A stretch of DNA of 64,000 bases, from positions 1 to 64,000 of the forward strand of contig NZ_JAMXLX010000001.1 in assembly GCF_024055605.1 (NCBI RefSeq). Reading direction: 5' to 3'. Origin of the DNA: Ciceribacter sichuanensis (GTDB taxonomy: Bacteria; Pseudomonadota; Alphaproteobacteria; Rhizobiales; Rhizobiaceae). Below are positions 62,990 through 64,000 of the stretch, in pieces. The notes under the pieces are model-generated. The model ran no database searches, was not told the DNA's origin, and worked only from the letters and a program-made list of their open reading frames with translations. The position numbers and the translations under genes were made by a program. The first letter of the stretch is position 1; every line of letters begins with the position of its first letter.

Positions 62990-63919
62990 TCAGGCGGGGC
63001 CTTCGCTCGGCGCACTCCTGTCGAGACCATCCACTTGCCCAAGCATCCAGTTGCAGAAGTCGAGGCTTGCCGGCTTCTTCATCCGGCCCTCCGGCAGGAC
63101 TAGGAAGTAGGCGTTGTCGGTCTTCATCGGGCGGTCGATGATGATCCTGAGACGTCCTTCGGCGAGTTCCTGCTCGATCAGGTAGCGCGGGACCAGCGCA
63201 TAGCCGAGACCCGCCACGGCGGCCTCGATAATCATCGCGAACTGGTCGAAGCGATTGCCGCGATAGGGGCTTTCCAGCTCGATGTCGTTGGCGAGCGACC
63301 ATTCCGCCCAGAGTTTCGGCCGGGTGGCGAGGTGCAGCAGCGGTCGATGGCGCAGATGTTTGAGGTCTTCGTCTTCGATCCCGTCGAGCACGGCGGGGCT
63401 TGCCACCGGCACTATCCATTCGCTGCACAGGAAGTGGCAGGTGGCCCGCGCCCAGACAGGCTGGCCGTAATGAATGGCGATATCGAAATTCTCCTCCTCG
63501 AAATCGAAGGGGGAGGAACGGGATTCGATGTTCAGGCTCTTGCCGGGATAGCGCTTTGCGAAATCCGAGAGCCGCGGAATGAGCCAGCGGCTGCCGAAGG
63601 TCGGGAGTGTCGCGATGGAAAGCTGATGCTCCGATTGCGCCGATGCCATGGCTCTCAGCATCATTTCCTCGGTCTGCTGCAGGATCTTGCGCACCTGCGG
63701 CAGCAGGCGCTGGCCGTCGCTGGAAAGCACCACGCGCTGACGCACCCGGTCGAACAGCAGAAGTCCGAGCTGTGTTTCGAGATCCTTGACCTGGCGGCTC
63801 ACCGCGCTCTGGGTCAGGTTCAGCTCATTGGCGGCCTGGGTCACGCTGCCATGGCGGGCAACGCATTCGAAGGCTTGCAGCGTGGTGGCGTCGGGAATGG
63901 TGCGGCGGCTCAGAGTCAT
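62990..63919 (-). CDS. LysR-family regulator (GcvA-like)
   Basis: A 309-aa regulator. The HTH is TLQAFECVARHGSVTQAANELNLTQSAVSRQVKDLETQLGLLLFDRVRQRV (key: AANELNLTQSAVSRQV), followed by a type-2 periplasmic-binding effector domain of the GcvA branch (LSIATLPTFGSRWLIPRLSDFAKRYP; FDIAIHYGQP; AVAGLGYALVPRYLI). It would normally control a divergent gene, which here would lie beyond the right edge of the window. The ligand is unknown. Confidence 0.9.
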   Translation of the reverse strand: MTLSRRTIPDATTLQAFECVARHGSVTQAANELNLTQSAVSRQVKDLETQLGLLLFDRVRQRVVLSSDGQRLLPQVRKILQQTEEMMLRAMASAQSEHQLSIATLPTFGSRWLIPRLSDFAKRYPGKSLNIESRSSPFDFEEENFDIAIHYGQPVWARATCHFLCSEWIVPVASPAVLDGIEDEDLKHLRHRPLLHLATRPKLWAEWSLANDIELESPYRGNRFDQFAMIIEAAVAGLGYALVPRYLIEQELAEGRLRIIIDRPMKTDNAYFLVLPEGRMKKPASLDFCNWMLGQVDGLDRSAPSEGPA

Positions 63920-64000
63920 TCGGTTTTCGCATCAAGTCATTGACATTCGTCAGCATCATTTGGAATTCCTTGAAGGTATAAGCCATTTTACGAATGATCC

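Overview
The window reads as a chromosomal segment of an alphaproteobacterium of the family Rhizobiaceae (Sinorhizobium/Rhizobium/Agrobacterium relatives). The grounds are GC-rich coding sequence, frequent GTG/TTG starts, a tRNA-His with the alphaproteobacterial acceptor end, and gene neighbourhoods familiar from Sinorhizobium meliloti: the aglREFGAK alpha-glucoside locus, zwf-pgl-edd, aceA next to an ScfR-type regulator and potFGHI, an acetoacetyl-CoA ligase, a CbrA-like kinase, and a phasin. Species assignment would need a database search.

Layout. 0-2.4 kb: a WecG/TagA glycosyltransferase and folD. 2.4-10.2 kb: the alpha-glucoside regulon, with a LacI-type repressor divergent from the binding protein, two permeases, a GH13 glucosidase and the ATPase. 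10.3-13.6 kb: a PilZ-like protein, an SDR with a degenerate active site, a DUF2778/Tlde1-type protein and a small Cys-rich protein. 13.6-16.6 kb is the most accessory-looking part: a decayed IS5-family transposase, a DUF1348 gene with its TetR regulator behind a large palindromic operator, and a GNAT enzyme. 16.7-24.1 kb: a soluble PAS chemoreceptor, an AraC/MFS pair, DoxX, a Nudix hydrolase, and the DUF47-pit phosphate transport operon beside a near-perfect Pho box. 24.2-28.3 kb: zwf-pgl-edd, the entry to the Entner-Doudoroff pathway. 28.4-31.2 kb: glutamylputrescine-type synthetase and oxidase. 31.3-34.6 kb: an HI0933-type flavoprotein, small proteins, LysR and cupin genes.

34.7-36.1 kb holds a two-gene cassette: a trypsin-like protease with an N-terminal helical, possibly effector-associated, domain, followed by a Trypco1-like protein. 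It sits between housekeeping genes and is the best candidate here for a poorly described (conflict/signalling) system. 36.3-44 kb: aceA, its probable divergent ScfR regulator, and potFGHI polyamine uptake. 44-48.2 kb: AsmA and acetoacetyl-CoA ligase, then a candidate sRNA. 48.3-51.1 kb: an iron-type ABC permease divergent from a PchR-like AraC regulator, with a 17-bp palindrome between them. 51.4-54.2 kb: a HAF-repeat autotransporter and a small lipoprotein preceded by a coupled leader ORF. 54.4-58.9 kb: a very large PdhS/CbrA-like histidine kinase and a phasin with a tandem operator. 59.0-64 kb: tRNA-His, a ZntA-type metal ATPase with a MerR-type promoter, an L,D-transpeptidase-like lipoprotein and a LysR regulator.

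Taken together the genes describe carbon and reserve metabolism of a soil or plant-associated bacterium. Alpha-glucosides are imported, hydrolysed and sent through zwf-pgl-edd. The glyoxylate shunt and polyhydroxybutyrate turnover (ligase, phasin) handle C2/C4 units, and polyamines are imported and oxidised. Many regulatory sites (LacI, TetR, Pho, MerR and phasin repeats) can be read directly from the sequence.
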